From JBAZHE01 sp041652555 (GTDB taxonomy: Bacteria > Patescibacteriota > Patescibacteriia > Patescibacteriales > WJLG01), in the NCBI GenBank assembly GCA_041652555.1, contig JBAZHE010000027.1:1-14274 (forward strand): a stretch of 14,274 nucleotides of DNA. The letters are read 5' to 3'. Made by a program: the position numbers and the translations under genes. This document shows, in pieces, positions 12,433 to 14,274 of the stretch. The number at the start of each line of letters is the position of its first letter. Positions within the stretch are counted from its first letter, which is position 1. The notes below the pieces were generated by a model. It was not told where the DNA came from and did no database searches. It saw nothing but the letters and a program-made list of their open reading frames with translations.

Positions 12433-13425
12433 TTATGATCCCGGTCCAATCAGCGTGTAAATCAAATAACACAATACAACACCAAGACAAGCAAACGCAG
12501 CAGCAAACATTAAGAACTTAGCCCATTTTTCCTGAGTGGCATTCTTAATATCGTTCTTTGTTTCCTGTATTGTCAAAAGCCTGTTCAGTGTATGACCATC
12601 TGCACGTCCCGGGATCAATGACATTGCAGTTTTAATCTTCAATGGTCCTGAACGTATATCATGAGCCATTACAATTTCCCGTGCTTCCTGCATTAGTCGC
12701 AATAGCTCCGAAGCATCTACATAATCAGGATTTAATTCATATACCGGATTATCATTTTCATCGAATATAGGAACTTCTACACGTTCTATCTGCGGTTGCA
12801 TGAACTCATCAAGTATTTCTTCATCTGTCTCATCATCAATCAGAACACGTTCTTCCATTTCTGTTTTCTGTACAGGTTTTCCAGATTTCATAAGATATTT
12901 AGATTGTTCGTATTCACTGATAAAAGATTTACAGTTTTCTTCAAGTGTTCGTCCTTCGTATACACATGTTCCCATGATAAGTGCTAGGTCATCAGTTATA
13001 AAGTTTAACTGTGGTATGTCTTTCCTGATAATCTCAACAACATCTGTCAGACATGTTAAACCTTTTACCCCAATTGGAAAGAACCAGCTTGCAGGATAGA
13101 TATATGTTTTTATTCCATCCAATGTCAACGGTTCTGCTATATCCAAAAACGATGGACGCACACGCAATGATAATTTCTTATCTTTGAAATATATATCTTC
13201 TCTTTCATCTGCTATTCCAAGCGCAGATATACCATATCCAGCATTATCAACTACTACAATAATAGGAATGTTCTCGTCTTTTGCTTTTTGGCGCATGTAC
13301 ATTATTCTATCTGCTTTACGTCTAGCAAATGCACCATACAAGCAGAATAAACCGATCATTGCTATGCCGACTGAGATTAAGACAATTATCATATTAAGTC
13401 CATATGGTAAAATTGATGTTGACAT
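12433..13425 (-). CDS. Membrane protein with large cytoplasmic-type domain between two helices (330 aa)
   Basis: An N-terminal membrane helix (about 10-33) is followed by basic ARRKADR, so the central domain (about 35-295) should be cytoplasmic. A second helix lies at about 303-325. The central part has an alpha/beta start (IPIIVVVDNAGYGISALGIA) and a later acidic linker (DDETDEEILDEFMQPQIERV). No known domain is recognised. Start and upstream stop overlap (TAATG). With both ends in the membrane and a large inner domain it could be a docking platform for the ATPase encoded two genes later, as in secretion or virion-assembly machines. That is inference from topology and neighbourhood. Confidence 0.75.
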   Translation of the reverse strand: MSTSILPYGLNMIIVLISVGIAMIGLFCLYGAFARRKADRIMYMRQKAKDENIPIIVVVDNAGYGISALGIADEREDIYFKDKKLSLRVRPSFLDIAEPLTLDGIKTYIYPASWFFPIGVKGLTCLTDVVEIIRKDIPQLNFITDDLALIMGTCVYEGRTLEENCKSFISEYEQSKYLMKSGKPVQKTEMEERVLIDDETDEEILDEFMQPQIERVEVPIFDENDNPVYELNPDYVDASELLRLMQEAREIVMAHDIRSGPLKIKTAMSLIPGRADGHTLNRLLTIQETKNDIKNATQEKWAKFLMFAAAFACLGVVLCYLIYTLIGPGS

Positions 13426-13955
13426 TAAAAAAACCCCTTCTTTTTATTATCTACTTTTTGCTGTTCCTGAGCTTCCCAGTTCTTCATTTCAGTAGTTGTC
13501 TTCGTGTGCTGTATACGGTTTACAACACCTTCACGTTCTGTACCTACTGTTCTTGTTAACGTAAAGTTTAAAGTGTGGTTTTCAAGTTCTTTTATTACCT
13601 GATATATAACATTCTTTTTTTTATCTAATGGGTCGATTGAAGCTTTGAATAATTCAATGAGTTCTTCTAAGCATATTCTTGTATAATCCATTTGGTTAAA
13701 TCCATCAGAACCACTGAAAAATGAACTGAATGATTTCTTTGGTGGTGTCTGGTTGCTCATGAATGCATTGCTGGAGCACCAGTCATTTATTAAAACCTTC
13801 AAGGCTATCTTTGTATCGTGTTTCAGTGAACTGTCATCTGATAATTCAAGTAGGTAATCCCTGAACTCGGTATGTCGCAATTCCCATGATTCGAAACGTG
13901 GATCGGATTCTTCGTAAGGATTAGAATCATCGTATGGAACTCTTTCTTCAGGCAT
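13425..13955 (-). CDS. Soluble protein of unknown function (176 aa)
   Basis: An acidic, Pro/Ser-containing N-terminus (YDDSNPYEESDPRFESWELR) leads into a helical core (about 30-130) with a Ser/Phe-rich loop (KKSFSSFFSGSDGF). The C-terminal third is polar and ends in a Lys-rich tail, KKKGFF. No membrane helix. It lies two bases after the RHH-like gene and overlaps the 330-residue gene, so it is the second gene of the operon. No family is recognised. Confidence 0.68.
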   Translation of the reverse strand: MPEERVPYDDSNPYEESDPRFESWELRHTEFRDYLLELSDDSSLKHDTKIALKVLINDWCSSNAFMSNQTPPKKSFSSFFSGSDGFNQMDYTRICLEELIELFKASIDPLDKKKNVIYQVIKELENHTLNFTLTRTVGTEREGVVNRIQHTKTTTEMKNWEAQEQQKVDNKKKGFF

Positions 13956-13957
13956 TA

Positions 13958-14095
13958 TTATTTGTCCTCATTGTTGTCTAAATAATAATTGAGTGCTTTT
14001 GACGTTACTTTTGACAAGTCTCCATGTGTATATCCAATTGATAGTACATGTTTTCTGAATCGCTCTTCAGTTTCGGGGTCTGGGTAAAGAACCAT
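13958..14095 (-). CDS. Small ribbon-helix-helix-like protein (45 aa)
   Basis: Translation gives 45 residues starting MVLYPDPETEERFRKHVLS. The pattern of a short strand, a charged helix (TEERFRKHVLS), a Gly turn (IGYTHGD) and a second helix (LSKVTSKALNYYLDNN) resembles single-domain ribbon-helix-helix regulators of archaea and their elements, in which L-S-K-x-x-x-x-A-L-x-x-Y-L recurs. It would then dimerise and bind DNA. The ATG at 14093-14095 is about 25 bases after a TATA box, without a ribosome-binding site, so the mRNA is probably leaderless. The stop is followed directly by the next gene (TAATAATG). As first gene it may autoregulate the operon (inference). Confidence 0.65.
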   Translation of the reverse strand: MVLYPDPETEERFRKHVLSIGYTHGDLSKVTSKALNYYLDNNEDK

Positions 14096-14109
14096 GCGTA
14101 TAATAATGT

Positions 14110-14130
14110 ATATGTTTATATATATATGTT
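14110..14130 (-). promoter_or_regulatory. Leaderless promoter of the main operon
   Basis: TATATATAAA on the minus strand (within 14115-14126) is centred about 25 bases from the ATG at 14093-14095. The promoter lies only 20-30 bases from the end of the inserted TnpB element, so the insertion probably replaced the native upstream control region. Confidence 0.6.
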
Positions 14131-14144
14131 ATGGTCTATATTAG

Positions 14145-14195
14145 GTGAACTACCCCACGCTAAAGCAGTGGGGCTTCCTGCTTCATTGACGGTGC
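14145..14195 (-). mobile_element. Right end of an IS200/IS605-family TnpB element
   Basis: Directly after the tnpB stop comes AGGAAGCCCCACTGCTTTAG, continuing to GTGGGGTAGTTCAC at 14145-14158. This is the conserved right-end block of archaeal and bacterial IS605/IS1341-type elements. The hairpin arms CCCCAC and GTGGGG lie at 14153-14158 and 14168-14173 with an inner GC pair. The element boundary is put at about 14145, after GTTCAC; the left end lies outside the window. Such elements make no terminal inverted repeats or target duplications. Confidence 0.8.
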
Positions 14196-14274
14196 TCATG
14201 CAACCATCTCCACAGGCGTTAATTCGGTCAGTCCCTGACCTACTGCTTTATTCAAGATGTTTATTGCAGCATTA
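14196..14274 (-). CDS. tnpB: RNA-guided endonuclease TnpB, last 25 codons (partial)
   Basis: The frame enters from the right edge and reads NAAINILNKAVGQGLTELTP before VEMVA and TGA (14196-14198). N-A-A-x-N-I-L is the helix that follows the last RuvC aspartate (D-R-D-x-N-A-A) in TnpB, so this is the C-terminus of the nuclease; the catalytic residues are outside the window. A second frame starting at the ATG overlapping the stop reads STVNEAGSPTALAWGSSP through the right end. In many relatives a NEAGSP-type end is part of TnpB, so a frameshift close to the stop is possible. The protein probably cuts the vacated donor site to help the element persist. Confidence 0.8.
   Translation of the reverse strand, partial: NAAINILNKAVGQGLTELTPVEMVA

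Larger units (their letters stand above)
14145..14274 (-). ncRNA. Probable omegaRNA (3' part, scaffold)
   Basis: TnpB proteins use an RNA derived from the 3' end of tnpB and the element's right end, with the guide taken from the flanking DNA. Here the scaffold would run through the tnpB end and the CCCCAC/GTGGGG hairpin to about 14145, and the guide would be the next bases to the left (about 14125-14144). The 5' limit is outside the window. The assignment follows from the family, not from expression data. Confidence 0.45.

Overview
The window looks like the accessory DNA of an archaeon, most likely a methanogen-type euryarchaeon. The reasons are AT-rich sequence, TATA boxes placed about 25 nt upstream of start codons (leaderless transcripts), oligo-T run terminators, N-glycosylation sequons packed into a secreted protein, and the right end of an IS200/IS605-family (TnpB) element of the kind common in Methanosarcinales. 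The taxonomic assignment is an inference. No chromosomal housekeeping gene is visible. Apart from a short gene end at the left edge, every gene reads leftward on the minus strand.

Layout, in the direction of transcription (right to left). At the right edge are the last 25 codons of a tnpB gene and its hairpin-bearing right end / omegaRNA region (14145-14274). A leaderless promoter (TATA at 14115-14126) then drives a 45-residue ribbon-helix-helix-like protein (14095-13958). A tightly packed operon follows to about 8.4 kb: a soluble 176-residue protein, a bitopic 330-residue membrane protein, two small soluble proteins, a P-loop ATPase with a C-terminal HTH-like segment (11712-10729), a small acidic protein, and a string of small multi-pass membrane proteins interspersed with 28- and 31-residue microgenes. 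A second leaderless promoter (TATA at 8270-8278) starts a probable structural module: a four-helix membrane protein, a 650-residue Lys/Arg/Thr/Gln-rich protein with a recent 32-residue tandem duplication, a 58-61 residue basic protein, a DUF5658-like membrane protein, a 39-residue microgene, a 961-residue secreted adhesin or spike ending in three membrane helices, then two hydrophobic proteins (132 and 118 residues) and a basic 81-residue protein.

The left 1.1 kb is different. It holds short basic proteins, two of which (plus a cut third copy) are preceded by a near-identical promoter/leader cassette and mostly followed by an oligo-T run, so they look like stand-alone transcription units. An assembly gap (824-833) is flanked by an exact 125-bp repeat (315-439 and 834-958), so this stretch may contain a real gene duplication or a scaffolding artefact.

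Interpretation. A large glycosylated surface protein with a LamG/concanavalin-like region, a set of small hydrophobic membrane proteins, highly basic proteins, a packaging-type P-loop ATPase and RHH/HTH regulators together suggest the morphogenesis operon of an archaeal membrane-containing virus or provirus (spindle-shaped or pleomorphic type), or of a related plasmid. No replication protein, integrase or recognisable capsid protein is visible, so this remains an inference. Two genes (974-1143 and 5493-5678) each look one base short in an A/T homopolymer, pointing to sequencing error or recent decay.
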